From contig CP085829.1 of the NCBI GenBank assembly GCA_020809705.1, positions 6,448,001-6,512,000 on the forward strand: a DNA stretch of 64,000 nt. The letters are read 5' to 3'. The translations under genes were made by a program, and so were the position numbers. Below the pieces are notes generated by a model, which ran no database searches, was not told the origin of the DNA, and was given only the letters and a program-made list of their open reading frames with translations. Every line of letters begins with the position of its first letter. The first letter of the stretch is position 1. Below, piece after piece: positions 22,085 to 33,292 of the stretch. The DNA comes from Calonectria ilicicola (lineage: Eukaryota > Ascomycota > Sordariomycetes > Hypocreales > Nectriaceae).

Positions 22085-22896
22085 ATTGATCTTCCCGGAT
22101 GCCAGTTGGAAATGATAAGAATAGCTAGATAGTTGGATGAATTTCAGAACATTATCTCATGCAAGTGTTTCATTTTATTTGGAAACAGAAATTGGTTAAA
22201 AGGTTCCTCTACTTATTGAGAATCGGTTGTGAATGTTCCGTGATTGAGAAATCAGGGGCGATCCGCAATGTGCTATACAGCCAGGTCACCATCACATAGC
22301 AATATTTTGGCTCACATTTACTCTTCACCAGTTGCAGTCGCAAAATTCACATTTGGAACAGTCTAACTCCCTATCCAATATAGCATTGAACACAATATCA
22401 CATCCGTCCAAATTACACCTGACCTTAATTTGCGTTTGAATCACGGCCGTTCGCGGCCCACCTCGTTCTTACAAATCCAAATTTTGATATTACCAATGAA
22501 TTGTTTGTAAATTGATATCAGGCCCAGACAAAACAAATCTGCATTACAAAGCCAGCTAAAATGTAGGAGTCGATTCGGGAGGATTTATGTCAGTCCTCCG
22601 TTCTTGTCTGTCACGAAGAATTCCCAATGGGTGAGAAATTATATTGATGAAATGTAGAAGCTCGAAAGAATGGGTCTGTTAGTCTTGGCGAAATATGTTG
22701 CTGAATTGGGTTAGTATCATGTCCGATCGCATTGGCCATGCAGCATGATACCCATTGACCCTGCAGCTTATTAATCTTTGCCGTTATACATCAGATTGCA
22801 TTGCTTAACTATGGTGGACGGCTTATAAGTATAGTTTAGTTTTCTCCGTTCGGAGTTAAATTTAAATGCCTTGACTTTCAACATCACTGCCTCTTC
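22085..22896. other. intergenic
   Basis: No gene supported. Sequence is AT-moderate, with a TATA-like GCTTATAAGTATAG near 22823 upstream of the small membrane-protein pseudogene. Confidence 0.5.
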
Positions 22897-23391
22897 ATGA
22901 CATTCAATATGCCTGGTCTCTCAGCCTGTCAGCCTGCTCTGTTTTACACAGCTGCCTTTTTAAACCTTGCCATTATTCCCAAACATTTGATGGTCGGGGC
23001 CACTAAAATCAAAGCCGCGATATCTTCTATTCCCAATTCCCCTGAGTTCTTTGTACCCAAAACCGTCCTTCTTCCCACTTGGGAACTGGCCACCGCACAT
23101 TTGTTGACACTCGGTAAGTGATTTCTTCAAAACTAAGCCTCTTTAACTATACATTGGTCCATACACCATTTATCCGGTGAATTCAGTACCTAACGTTTCC
23201 TAGCACTCTTCAATTACAAATAGGCCAAATATGGGGCACCCAGTACCATTGAGGAGAAATTGATTTTAGGAGTCAATCTTGTTGGCTCTGTGTACACCGG
23301 AATCCAATATTTTAAGGCTTCCATGTACCCTGGCCTGATTCCTCTGTGGGTTGTTCCGGCTGTTAATGCATTAGCTTTTTGGTTATCGTAA
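22897..23391 (+). pseudogene. small multi-helix membrane protein gene with in-frame nonsense codon
   Basis: ATG 22897 opens a 72-codon exon (to 23113; MTFNMPGLSACQPALFYTAA). It is followed by a well-formed 90-nt intron, GTAAGT..CTAAC..TAG (23114-23203). In the matching phase the second exon reads ALFNYK, TAG (23221-23223), then AKYGAPSTIEEKLILGVNLV and on to TAA 23389-23391. The frame is open on both sides and predicts three to four hydrophobic helices, about 126 residues in all. In small fungal membrane proteins that I recall, the interrupted position (FNYK-x-AK) tends to be Trp, so a TGG-to-TAG change is likely. Without the stop the gene looks complete. Function is unknown. Confidence 0.6.
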
Positions 23392-24030
23392 ATAGTTGCG
23401 ATCTTTCTGTTCCATTCATTACTTTGAATGTGGGACCATCAGTGCTTCAACTGCTAGAAGTGGTCAATATAAGTCAAAGTGCGTCTTCAATAAAACGTTG
23501 ATAGGTTGTGATCTTCAAGTTTCACATCTTTAGAAATTGGCTTTTTCTCCGTCTTTGTATTTCTATTCACAATTGTTTTAGAAGTCCAAGATTAGAAGTA
23601 AAATCCAACAGCAAATACTTCTATTTTGACTACAACAGATTCTCGTTATTTATTCCATTGTCTGGCCGGTGTCCATTTGTTATAATTTGAGCAGTTCTTG
23701 CAGAGATTTGTACTAGGATCACTGCAAGTATCCGCGTCTAATTTCCTCCTTATTTTCTACCGATACATAGGTCTAGCCATCCAGCAAGATCAATTCAATC
23801 CATCAAATAAAGCTTGCCAATGCAAGCCCGCATGATATTATGCAAGGTATGTGCAACTATGAGAATGGTTTCATTTTCATTGCCATCTATCATTGTGATT
23901 CTGCAGAACAGTTTTTCAGTTTCATTTTCTTTTTGTCCCGCACTAACTCTAATTATCACACGACTGCAATTCTAAGTGTGTTCGTTGTCTATTGCGTCTC
24001 AAAATAAGTAGCAAGGCGCTGAATCACCTT
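23392..24030. other. intergenic, convergent 3' ends
   Basis: AT-moderate DNA with no supportable gene. Confidence 0.5.
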
Positions 24031-25403
24031 CTAAGGAGGAGAAGATCTATCCATTCCTTCTCCACCGTGTCGCTTGAGGGATATATCCACCGGTGGCCTC
24101 GTTGGAAGCGTGCGTCCTTGCCCATAACGCCCTCTATATTCTAAATCGATCTTCTCCTCGTTTGTCGTATCAGGTGGTGACGGTGAGTTATCATGAGGAT
24201 TTGACGATCGTGGAACATTATCTGACTGGCTGATTGGGGAAGCAATTTTGGCTATGAAGTCTTTCAAGGTATCGTCGCTGACGTGGCCTCCAAACTGCTG
24301 CGTTCGCCAACCATATCCTCGTTGCTTCCCGCGGATGGTTTTTCCATTTGTGGAAACTAAGAGCTGGACGGCGTCACCTGTGGCGTAGCTATCAATAGTA
24401 GTGATATTGTGCATGCGAGATTCTGCTTGGGAGCAAATATCGATGCACTTTCGTGCGGCCGACCACTCGTCCCGCAGCCGTCTCACATCATCAATATGGT
24501 CTTGTGAAGGACTGGATGTCGTGGATTGCTTGATCAATCGATCCATCACCTCCTGTAAATGACTCTCTAGCTTCGCAGTGGTCGCTCTGAGACTGTCCCG
24601 GCATTCTTGCAGGCCTTCGTAGGTGATTCTCTCAGATGTAGGCTCGGATGGAGGATTCGAGGAGCTTCTGCTATGCGACCGCAATTTGGCCTGAACTTGA
24701 TTGATGTGCTCGCTCAACTGCGCACAAATTTGTAAACATTGCTCTGTGCTGGCCCTTTCGTCCTGAATAAGCTGTAATTCTACATTCCGCGTATCCGACT
24801 CTGTCGCGGTGCGTTGCTCAACTATTTGCTCGAGCTTGTCATCAATGTGTTGAAGGCGATCCTCGAGATCATTAGTCGCATTCCTGACCAACTCTTTATA
24901 CTCTTCTAGAGCTGTGGCATTGTAGGCAGATTTCCGACTGGCAATTGGTTATCAAATCTGTGCTGGTAGAGTTGAGGGATGAAGGTGATTGCTTACAGGT
25001 TCGCATCAGCAAGCGCAACAACAATAGTAGATTTATATCCCGCCAATAGATCTTTGAAAGTATTTATGTTGTCGCCCATGTATTTGATCTTGGCCCAATC
25101 TCGAAAGCTAGTGCGATCAGAGCCAGAGCGCGAAGAGCATTGCGTAAGAGTTTCATTGAGTTTCTCGCATGCCTTGCTACATTGCTTCAAGGGCTGTTCC
25201 AACGCAGATAAATCAACATCTGTTGTATCTTTGACGGTCTTCTCCAGCTGCCTTAAGACATCGCTCAGGGAAAAGAGTTCCTGGGTTAGATCTCGGACGT
25301 TCTTGGGATGGGATTTAAAACTCTGGAAAGTGTTGTAGAGCGTGACGCTAGACTCAATAGCAAAGCTGGTCAGCTTCACTAAATCAGATGTAGACACAGC
25401 CAT
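24031..25403 (-). CDS. PigL_N-domain protein (fungal N-terminal domain, coiled coil)
   Basis: Exons are 25403-24997 and 24937-24031 (59-nt GTAAGC..CAG intron), 437 residues. The first ~140 residues match the fungal domain named after azaphilone cluster protein L (PF17111-like): LVKLTSFAIESSVTLYNTFQSFKSHPKNVRDLTQEL, then a Cys-containing helix (LKQCSKACEKLNETLTQC), then DWAKIKYMGDNINTFKDLLAGYKSTIVVALADANL. The middle is heptad-rich and probably coiled coil (DLEDRLQHIDDKLEQIVEQ onward). The C-terminal third is disordered, with a segment AVQLLVSTNGKTIRGKQRGYGWRTQQFGGHVSDDTLKDF that recurs in such proteins. The domain is widespread at the N-terminus of fungal signalling/STAND-like proteins. No enzyme domain is attached here and the function is unknown. 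Confidence 0.85.
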
Positions 25404-25755
25404 GGGGTCAATCTCCCTTTACGGAGGAATAAGACCAGGGGATGGCGGGAGTGGTGATGGGAAAGAAAAGCGAGATGCAATCGTCGCGTTTGCATTTGCA
25501 TGGGGGATTGGCAGATAAATGCGGGCTCCAATCATGTGTGCGCTTAAGCGCTGGTGAGAAAAAAGAAGAAAACGGGCCTCTCAAATGGCGCGTCGCTGCT
25601 TAAACTCAGCACTCTCTATATAGCATCATTTTTTTTCAAACCAGTTTACTCATAGTACCCAGGTCCTAAGAATATGGACCCCGGCTTGGTATCTGGAAGG
25701 CGGTACCAAAGCTCACCCTCAAACACCCACAATGGAACTCGCATTCACCAGTGGT

Positions 25756-25775
25756 CACGTGGGTGTGGGCACGTG
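25756..25775. promoter_or_regulatory. paired CACGTG E-box motifs
   Basis: Two palindromic CACGTG sites start at 25756 and 25770, about 350 bp upstream of the PigL_N gene start. CACGTG is the classic bHLH (Cbf1/SREBP/Pho4-type) site. That they are used is inference. Confidence 0.3.
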
Positions 25776-25915
25776 ATGAAACTAGGCACCAGATTGCATT
25801 AAACAGGCAGCCATGTCATGCTGGTTATATAAACGATGATCTCTCATGAAACATGGAATTCGGCAACGAAGACTTTAGGAGACAGCCAGATTCACTAGAT
25901 GTGAATGTCATGTTT

Positions 25916-25961
25916 AAAGGAATGATTAAAAATAAGGGGTTGCAATAATAGTATTATTTCC
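25916..25961. repeat. dispersed repeat fragment, copy 1
   Basis: AAAGGAATGATT, a variable spacer, then GGGGT-GCAAT-ATAGTATTATTT; the same order recurs at 34366-34409. Too short to classify. Confidence 0.45.
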
Positions 25962-26387
25962 AGGGGCTCCAATTATCTGCGCGGGAAAACATCAGTAGCC
26001 TCACCTCACTAAAATCGTGCGCCACATCCATCATTCTTCGAGGCGGCAATGTTTTAAATCCATACTTAATTTTCCATATCATAAAAATATCATCTCCCCC
26101 TTAAATCTTGCAAGGGTATTAGTGCAGTGTATGCTCATTTATCGCGTACCGAAAACCACGTGATGCAGTCGTCTCAGGGTCAAGCCATATTTGCTCTGAG
26201 AGCTCATTGACAAGGAGAATAGAAACATAGACTTTGCCGATATTGTAACTGTTGTATATTCTCAGTGGACTAGGTATTTCTTTTTCTTCTTCATTTCAAG
26301 TCCAGTGACTAAAATAACTTCAGAATATACCACATGTAGGATATCTCTAACGAAAAATGTATTTATCAGAGAACCCACATTCAGGCA

Positions 26388-28205
26388 CTACCAAAATGTC
26401 CAATTCCAACCTTTCTGGGCAGAAATTTCAAGCCAGTCAATGCTGACCTTTTCATCCCAAGTTCGACACCCTGTCCGTTGACTCCAGACACATTTCAGCA
26501 GCAGCTCAAATCTATCGAAGATAGTATTCTGATCAGAATGAACCTTGGATTCTTGAACAAGTTTGAGCAGTTCCGAAGTGGCCTCGAGTTGGCTGCTTTC
26601 GTCAAGTTCTAAGCCTACAATCATCATTGGCCAAGCCGTAGCAACGCGGAATCTCCGGTTGTCTAATGAAATAATGTGATTTAGCGCAATGATACAATAA
26701 TTTTGGACGACAGAGCTGGTGTATGGAAGTTTTCGAACTCGTCGTGAAAAATGCACAAGGGCAGCGTATCGGTATGCTTCGAATAAATGATAGCTTTCTT
26801 CGTCGCACTCGGTAGATTGGCGCGAAAGAAGATCTTCCCATTCGAAAATCTGTCGTTTCTCGACTAACGTGCGCTGATCCGCTGATTTCCCTAGATCATC
26901 CGTACACGCTAATCTCAGATGATCCGTGATCTCTGCCAGCACGAATAAGACGATAGAAGAACATCCCATCAATCTCTCAAAAAACTTATCTTTAGAGCAT
27001 TTGAAATGTATTATGTCCTCTTCTGACAATGTATGGTTGTTGGCACGAGGCATGGAACTAAGGAAAGAATTCCAATAGTTAATGGACAAGGACACATCGC
27101 AGGTCGTGGTGGTTACAGCCAGAGTTTCCATAGCGACGACGCATTTAGAAAAGGCGAACCATGAATTCTCCATTCTGATATCTCCTTGTAATTGATTTCG
27201 TCCGTTTATGGCGAGAATGGCACCTTGTAGCCACTGTTGCCAATCTTTGACACCACTGTCCAAAACTTGTTGATGTTTGAGCATTAGAACCTCACTTTTC
27301 AGTGCTAGTTATCTGGTAAACTGACCTCTATTGATTGGATGAAGATGCAAGATATCAGGTTACTCAAAGAAGGAGGCAAGCCACTTTCGATCTGTTGCCT
27401 TAAATGACGAGTGACCTTCTGTTTGTACCACAGCGCCTTGTATGTGTCGTGGTGTGCAGCCCCGATGCGCGTCGATGCTTGACTAGCTGACGTCGCGCAT
27501 AACGCGTGAAGAAGAATAGGTGATTCAACAGCAGCTTGTATTACAACGGATAAGAAAGGGTTATCTAACGCATTCCATAGAGGAGTGAAGTGAGGTATGC
27601 AATGCTCCACAACTAGAAATAGTTAGCAAGGTAGACCATTAATGATTTGGGACTGATAGCAATCCACTGACAAAACTGGAGGTATCTTGAAGTTTCACTA
27701 GGATTAAAATCATTTCCATAAGAATAGGGACTCAGTGCTGCCTCTATGTCAGGGTTTGATGGATCAGTGGTACCACCGGACTGTGGGCAATGTTGTTGTT
27801 CAGGTGTGGATATGTCAGCTAAGTGAAGGGATAATTGTTCCAATTCTGGATGGGCTCGAACTGTAACGGGTACACCGACGTTGTGAGTCGAGAAAAGCGA
27901 GTTTGCAGTAGACATTAGTGGATCCATATCATCTTTTTCGTTAGTGACGGGTTCAAATCCTAAAACAGATACATCCGCGGATAATGGATCTGCCGCTTCG
28001 AAGAGAGGAGCGAGCTCGTCTCCAATAAATGCATCAGTAGGACAGCTCAAACTAATTGGTAATGAGGTGGAAGTAAAGTGCAATAAAGGCTCGGAAGGGT
28101 GACGAGGTGGTCTTTGAGTCCGCCTTCGGGCTTTTGACTGCTTACGCCCAGGGTCGCCTTGAAAACGAACACGATATGTTTTCCGGGATGCCTGACGAAT
28201 CACAG
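26388..28205 (-). pseudogene. fungal-specific transcription factor lacking its Zn2Cys6 domain (5' truncated)
   Basis: The retained exons, in transcript order, are about 28205-27672, 27612-27326 and 27290-26388. The introns use GTCAGT donors; one (27291-27325) is only 35 nt. The C-terminal regulator domain resembles Fungal_trans_2: RYLQFFVEHCIPHFTPLWNAL (across a splice), SVVIQAAVESPILLHALCATSASQAS and DWQQWLQGAILAI. The 5'-most exon begins at a good acceptor (CTAAC..TTTTACAG at 28206-28213) and starts with a basic SRKTYRVRFQG..GRKQSKARRRTQR segment that normally follows a zinc cluster. No CX2CX6C motif exists upstream; that space is occupied by the UNC-93-like relic. The regulator seems to have lost its first exon and could not bind DNA in the usual way. 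A missed distant exon cannot be excluded. Confidence 0.6.
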
Positions 28206-28275
28206 CTGTAAAACATGTGAAAAGGTTAGATATGGCTTCGCGATGCCAGAATCGCACAACGAGTAAATAGCAGCA

Positions 28276-29000
28276 CTACGCTGGTGTTGATGAAATACAT
28301 GTGAGACATCTTTCAGCCTCAAATTAACAAACAGATTCCTCGGCGTATACGTTCGCCATGAAACCTATCTCAAAATTAGCTTCGCGTCCATTTGAATAGA
28401 TCTATCCAGTTTTACCAGCTGTAGTCCACAAACAACCGCCACTGAATCCGAGCCAAATGCCAGCAAGTATGGGAAACCAAAGCTGACCTTCCAGGTCAAA
28501 GCACCACGTTGATCCTAATTTACTTAGTTCCACGCCTGAAAGTCATTCTGATTGGCATGTACCTGTGAAAACCGGGTAACCGGATATGGCAAGTAAGACT
28601 GTCAACCGAGGCCCCAGGCCAGTCAAGATTGTACCTCCAAAAAGGCCTGTGATAGCAAAAGCGGCATACAAGCAGGCGTTTGAGATCTGACTCATTTGGA
28701 GAGAGGAGGCCTGACCACCACCAGCTCCAAGTCCCTAGATGATATCCATCAGTACTATTCATTCGTGAAGAGTCCAAAAAGCACCCGAGGGGGGGGGGGT
28801 GAATACGATTATTGCTAAATAAAGACCTGGATTGCAGAATAGAGTGGCGGCCATGAGTAGATTCTGTACGAAGGGACTGTTCAGTCGTCAGCTTTTGTAT
28901 CTAAATACAACAAGTAAAAGTCGAACTTGTTAATTCTCCAGAATACGAGGCTTCCATCGCTTTCTCTTCGGGTCTCAGGGGCAACATCGGTGGATGCCAT
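28276..29000 (-). pseudogene. UNC-93/DUF895-like MFS transporter relic
   Basis: Exons can be traced with intact splice sites: 29000-28947 (MASTDVAPET), 28863-28807 (NLLMAATLFCNPGLYLAII), 28734-28563 (GLGAGGGQASSLQMSQ, ITGLFGGTILTGLGPRLTVLLAI), 28514-28416 (STWCFDLEGQ, WFPILAGIWLGFSGGCLWTTAG) and 28364 onward. These segments are characteristic of the fungal UNC-93-like family. The fifth exon starts GFMANVYAEE but meets TAA (28326-28324) and TAG (28278-28276) and then stops resembling the family, so only about three to four of the expected 11-12 helices remain. The gene is truncated beside the similarly truncated regulator, suggesting one rearrangement joined two broken genes near 28.2 kb. Confidence 0.7.
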
Positions 29001-29427
29001 GATGTAGAATAGTGTCAGTAGTGGTCTGGTCTTGGAGATCGTACAAGCTCCACTTCCGCCACTATTTGGGGACCAATCTCTGAGAAATGCCTTCTCAAAA
29101 AATCTCTTTCGAAACAAATAAATTATGGAGTGGTTGTAGCACGTCCAAAATTTCTCTGGGCCGGATCTGATGAAATTGGAGCAGGGACACAACTTATTAT
29201 GTATAAAAAAAAGAAAGATTTATGGCTGGGTTCGACACTAACGAACCTCTCATAGGCCATCCTTCGAAATTGAACGCCCGTCTTGCTTAATGATTCCTTG
29301 TTCCTCCTAAATACCAAGCAAACCCTAAGATCCCTGGATGACTTCTATGTACAAGGCCGTTGATTTGGAAAACTACATTAACGGAAATTTGACTAGTGTC
29401 ACTAATCTAAGCGATCCAAAGCCAATA
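29001..29427. other. intergenic
   Basis: Upstream of the UNC-93-like relic. No supportable gene. Confidence 0.45.
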
Positions 29428-29614
29428 AGAATGGAGATTTAGATGCTGCCAAAATATTGCATGGACTTAAAGCAGATGTGCTTGTCCCAATGTACTACAA
29501 GTCTTGGTTGTACTTATTGAAGATGGGGAGGTTTTGAAGGAAAGTTTTAAGGCTGGGGGAATTATGGACTAAGTTGTTTGGTTGATCCCTGGCAAGCAGG
29601 TCAAGATTATTTAA
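29428..29614 (+). pseudogene. decayed 3' fragment of the metallo-beta-lactamase-fold gene
   Basis: Aligns over its whole length with the last 190 bp of the gene at 21248-22084, including GCAGATGTGCTTGTCCC, TACAAGTCTTGG and GGTTGATCCCTGGCAAGCAG and ending at TAA in the position of the original stop. Most differences are C-to-T or G-to-A transitions, as RIP would leave. The zinc-ligand His of MHYESW is changed (CAC to TAC), a GAT has become a stop (GACTAA) and there is a small frameshift. No 5' part of the gene is present. Confidence 0.8.
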
Positions 29615-29974
29615 AGCCTTTAGGTAGCTAGGAATTTTCCTTTGTTATCCCTATCCATGTTGCACGTTAACCGTATCCATCCTAATGCAAATTGAATGCG
29701 ACATTTTCTAAATGGAATTCATCCGCATGCGAAAATTGGATCCAATTGAATTTACTTCTAGTTACAAGTTATAGCATATTGCTTTATTGAATGGGGCTTG
29801 AAATGAAAAAGATTTCATTGTCCAAGGCCCTGCCTTGCAATTGTATAATTGACCAGCAAAACAATTGAGCGAACCGTATAGTCCTCAATAAACTAGAGTG
29901 CATTGCTGTCATCGTCGGACTTGCCGTGTACACTGATCGAGTTATACTAAGTTTGAGAAATGTCGGCAAACGGA
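29615..29974. other. intergenic
   Basis: Between the relic and the 3' end of the Hsp70-like gene. Nothing recognised. Confidence 0.45.
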
Positions 29975-32228
29975 CTATCTGTAGACGGTCAGATTATCAA
30001 CTATCGGTGTCGGAAGTAGAACATTAGTAGGAGGCGTACCGGCATTATCATGACCTTTCTCTCCTGGCTCACCATTTCCCACACCATGATCAGTGGGTTC
30101 CCGCTTGCTAATGAGCTTGTTCACGGCACCAAACATTGTAGCAGCAGCGCTCACAGTAGCGACAACAACCCCAGCAAGAGCAATCTTCTCGGTGAGTGAT
30201 AGATTGAAATTCCAAGCTTTCGTCGTTGGCCGATCGGTCTTTTTATTGTTAGCTTCAGGTATTCTGTGCCAGCTCTCCTTCACGAAGTGGGTGCGGCTGG
30301 GCTTCTTCTTGTCCTGGTGGAGGGTCATCGCAATCAAGTCGCGCGACATGTAGGCATTGACAATGAGTTTCGCCTCTCCAGAGAATGGGAATCTTTTCTT
30401 CAGGTCGACTGGAAGAGACTCCTGCCACGCACAATGTGTTAGTTTGCCATGTGTGTTTGTGCAGTGTGCCATGTTTATGATTGTTACCTTTACCCACTCG
30501 CCGATATCCTCTCTTGTAATGACGAACTGATTGAATCTATCCTTTTCTTCTTGTTTATCAAACTTTTTCGGTGTCGGACACGCGGCCCTGACAATCTTAA
30601 AGTCAGAAGGCCCTATCTTGCTTATCTGATCGATATCTATGTAGCACTTAATTCGGACGCTGTGTGGAGCTTTCAGTTTGTCTCCCTCATTCACAAACCA
30701 CTGGATATCCTCTTTTTCCTCGCCTTTCTGGAGGCCGTACGAAGCAGCGGCTGGATACAACCACAGGCTGTGCCCGTGTATTTTGCGCAGTTCTTCATGT
30801 ACCAGGCCCTGGCACACCGCAATCTCGGCGTCACGGATCTGGCCGATAAGCGGTGGGCTGACTTGATGCGACTTGGCATACTTGGCGAAGCGCGCCGACA
30901 GGCTTTCTTTCACATACTCAGAGCTGCCTAACCCCCCCGAAAGCACAACGTGCTTGACAGTTTGTCCACTTTTCAGCTTCTGCATCAGTGATTCGCACTG
31001 TTCCCAGATCCTGTCACACTGCTCGTCGAAGGCCTTCTCAAAGAACTCTTTCTTAGAAATAGTGAGGTGGATCGAGGGTATCGCACCCGTGTTTCTGTTC
31101 TGCACCTCGAGACTAGCGGGAACAGGAAGTGACAGTTCAAACTCAGCCTTCTGGAGACGACCGTTTACCACATTACATCCGTAATTGTGTTTCTGTTTTG
31201 CGTAGGCCGGTATATGCTCAAGATTGAACATGGTTGCGTCAAGGCACTCATCCAAGTCCAAGGTAGTCTCTTCCACCGGCTTTGCATCTGGTTGTTCTTT
31301 CATATACTGCTGTAATTGACCCTTCAATTTAGGCCTGAGACTCTGCTTAAATCTTTCATCAATCTCTGTGGACCCAGTGTACTTGCCCTGGCTCGGCTCA
31401 ATGAGTATTAGATCGGCCTTGCTGCCTTCGCGGCGGCCGTTGAGAGTCCCCATCTCATAGAGCGAGATGTCCGATGTTCCGCCGCCGATATCTGCTACCA
31501 TAACATACTCGCTAGGCTTTGGGAGCTTTTTTTCAAGGGTGTTGCAGAACAAGTACATCATGGACGCGTCTGCTTCGTCGAGAGACATTACACTCTGGTG
31601 GCTTGCGACAGCCCCAAAACCGGCCTCCTTAATCTGGTCCAAAAAGCGGTCCCGGGTATCTGAATCCCACGTTGTTGGGTAACTAAATAGAAACTTGACC
31701 TTGGATTCATCCCAGCCTTGGCCCTCGGGTAACTGATCCTGGAGTGCTCCTTGGAGGTACTGGTAAAGTGCCCCTAGAAATGTCCGTACACAGAGCTCTG
31801 CCTTTAATGCCTCTGAACTGTTCTCACTATCAAATTGTGGCTTAAACAGCTTGTAATAGGAGGCGCTAGGGATGGAATTGGGGTCTAGATGTATGACATC
31901 GAAGCCCCAAGCCTCCAGATTGTTGCCCTGGAGGACAACCATCGAAGGGACTTTGTAAAGCTTTCTAGACCCTTTAAAGCGGATTCATGATGTTAGCTGA
32001 TAAGTGAAATGGACCTTGTGCATGGAGATTGGGCCCACTCCTCACCTGTCTCTCCATCGGGCCAATCTGTAAGAGTGCGAACCTTGTTCTCGGTAGGCTT
32101 AGCATATGCCACAGCCGTACCTATGGGCTTGTTAGCGCAGCAGGCCCTTAGGGTGGAGAGAATGCTTGCCACTAACCTGTTGTCCCTAGGTCCACGCCGA
32201 CGACCAAGTCTGGCCACGTGTAACTCAT
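29975..32228 (-). CDS. Hsp70-like (actin-fold ATPase) protein with C-terminal membrane helix
   Basis: Four exons: 32228-32177, 32120-32046, 31971-30488 and 30421-29975, all with GT..AG introns and matching phases, 685 residues. The Hsp70/actin ATPase signatures are present in order: phosphate-1 LVVGVDLGTTGTAVAYA at the N-terminus (across the first splice), phosphate-2 VADIGGGTSDISLYEM, and the adenosine motif VVLSGGLGSSEYV. The fourth intron (30422-30487) is in frame and holds CTAAC, so it could be mistaken for coding. There is no recognisable DnaK substrate-binding domain. Instead a beta-rich region is followed by a hydrophobic segment (about IALAGVVVATVSAAATMFGAV) and a short Pro/Gly tail, so the protein is probably membrane-anchored near its C-terminus. 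Such divergent Hsp70-like proteins are expanded in ascomycetes; their clients are unknown. Confidence 0.87.
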
Positions 32229-33292
32229 AGCACGTGAAACGGTCAATGTTCAAGTTAAGGAGAAAATAGAGGCACAATCAAAAGATGCGGAGTAATGGAT
32301 GCCTGTCTTCTTCTCGTGGGCGGCAGGTTATTTATACAAAACTTTTCACCGCCTACCTCTCCATTAGGGGGAGAGTTGGACAATGCGTTCAAGGCCACCG
32401 ATGTGGATGGGAAGTGATTGGGTTAGAGATATGACATCAATAATTCATCACGGTACCTAGGTCAGTCAGATCAGGCAGGAGGATACGTGGTACACATTTG
32501 TGTATCCATTGAGGAGCCCAAGAATTTGCACTTTCATCTGCAAGTAAGATGAACAGTTTCAGTTCAACGAGACCGATGGTTGATTGGCCCGTTGGGAAAA
32601 GGCGGCCTCAGCTGAACAAGGGTAGTAAAATTTAGCTCCATTCAAGCGGAGTTAAGTCTCTCTAAGCCTCAACAAACTGTGCATTCGATGTCACGAAGAA
32701 TTTCAAGAATATGATTAAATATCTGCATCTGCCGATAATGGCGTCAAATGTCTAACTTGAATGAGCTAGATCATGCGGACCACTCCACCCTGGAGCAATT
32801 TGTAACCAATATGTACTGAGTACCCCATGCCCTCCCTGTATTAGGGGGAATGAGCTCGGGTCATACCTGAGTTGCATTGATGAAACGTTAGAAGAAAAGG
32901 GCGAATTGAATAATGAGAAGGACATAAGCATAGTGGCGCGGCGGACGGATTGGATCCGTCGTGGGTGGCGTTGCGTCATTAGAGGCTCCATTTTCAAGCT
33001 AGGTAAAGCCAGGATAGAAATGCGAGGATCTGTGGCTAGTGAAATCATTGCTGGTTGGATCGGAGTGTGAGCCCTGGGGGCTGGGAGTTGGCTAATGGAT
33101 CAAGTGAACTCCTCATTGTGACCTGACATTATGCGTCCCCTGTTTCGGTTGGCAATTAGAGGTTAGATTATTACAAAGCGGTGTGTTGTTGTGGCACTGC
33201 ATTCCCGATATATTTCGGACAAGAGTTATCATTTGGTGTACCAATGTCATGTGAAGCTCGGAATACGGTAAATCTGATAATTTGGGCCCCTC
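32229..33292. other. intergenic, divergent
   Basis: Promoter side of the Hsp70-like gene and the broken 5' border of the amidase fragment. No supportable gene. Confidence 0.5.

Larger units (their letters stand above)
25404..26387. other. intergenic with E-box pair and a dispersed-repeat fragment
   Basis: Upstream of the PigL_N gene. It holds two CACGTG hexamers 14 bp apart (25756, 25770), a third at 26157, and a stretch (25916-25961) that recurs at 34366-34409. No gene. Confidence 0.5.

Noticed and set aside
28205..28400. Zn2Cys6 cluster for the regulator
   Set aside because: All minus-strand frames were read. The cysteines here (RCLTC) belong to the UNC-93-like relic frame and do not form CX2CX6C.
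30449..30931. 160-codon ORF on the plus strand
   Set aside because: Antisense to the Hsp70-like gene, whose frame carries clear family motifs; a shadow ORF.
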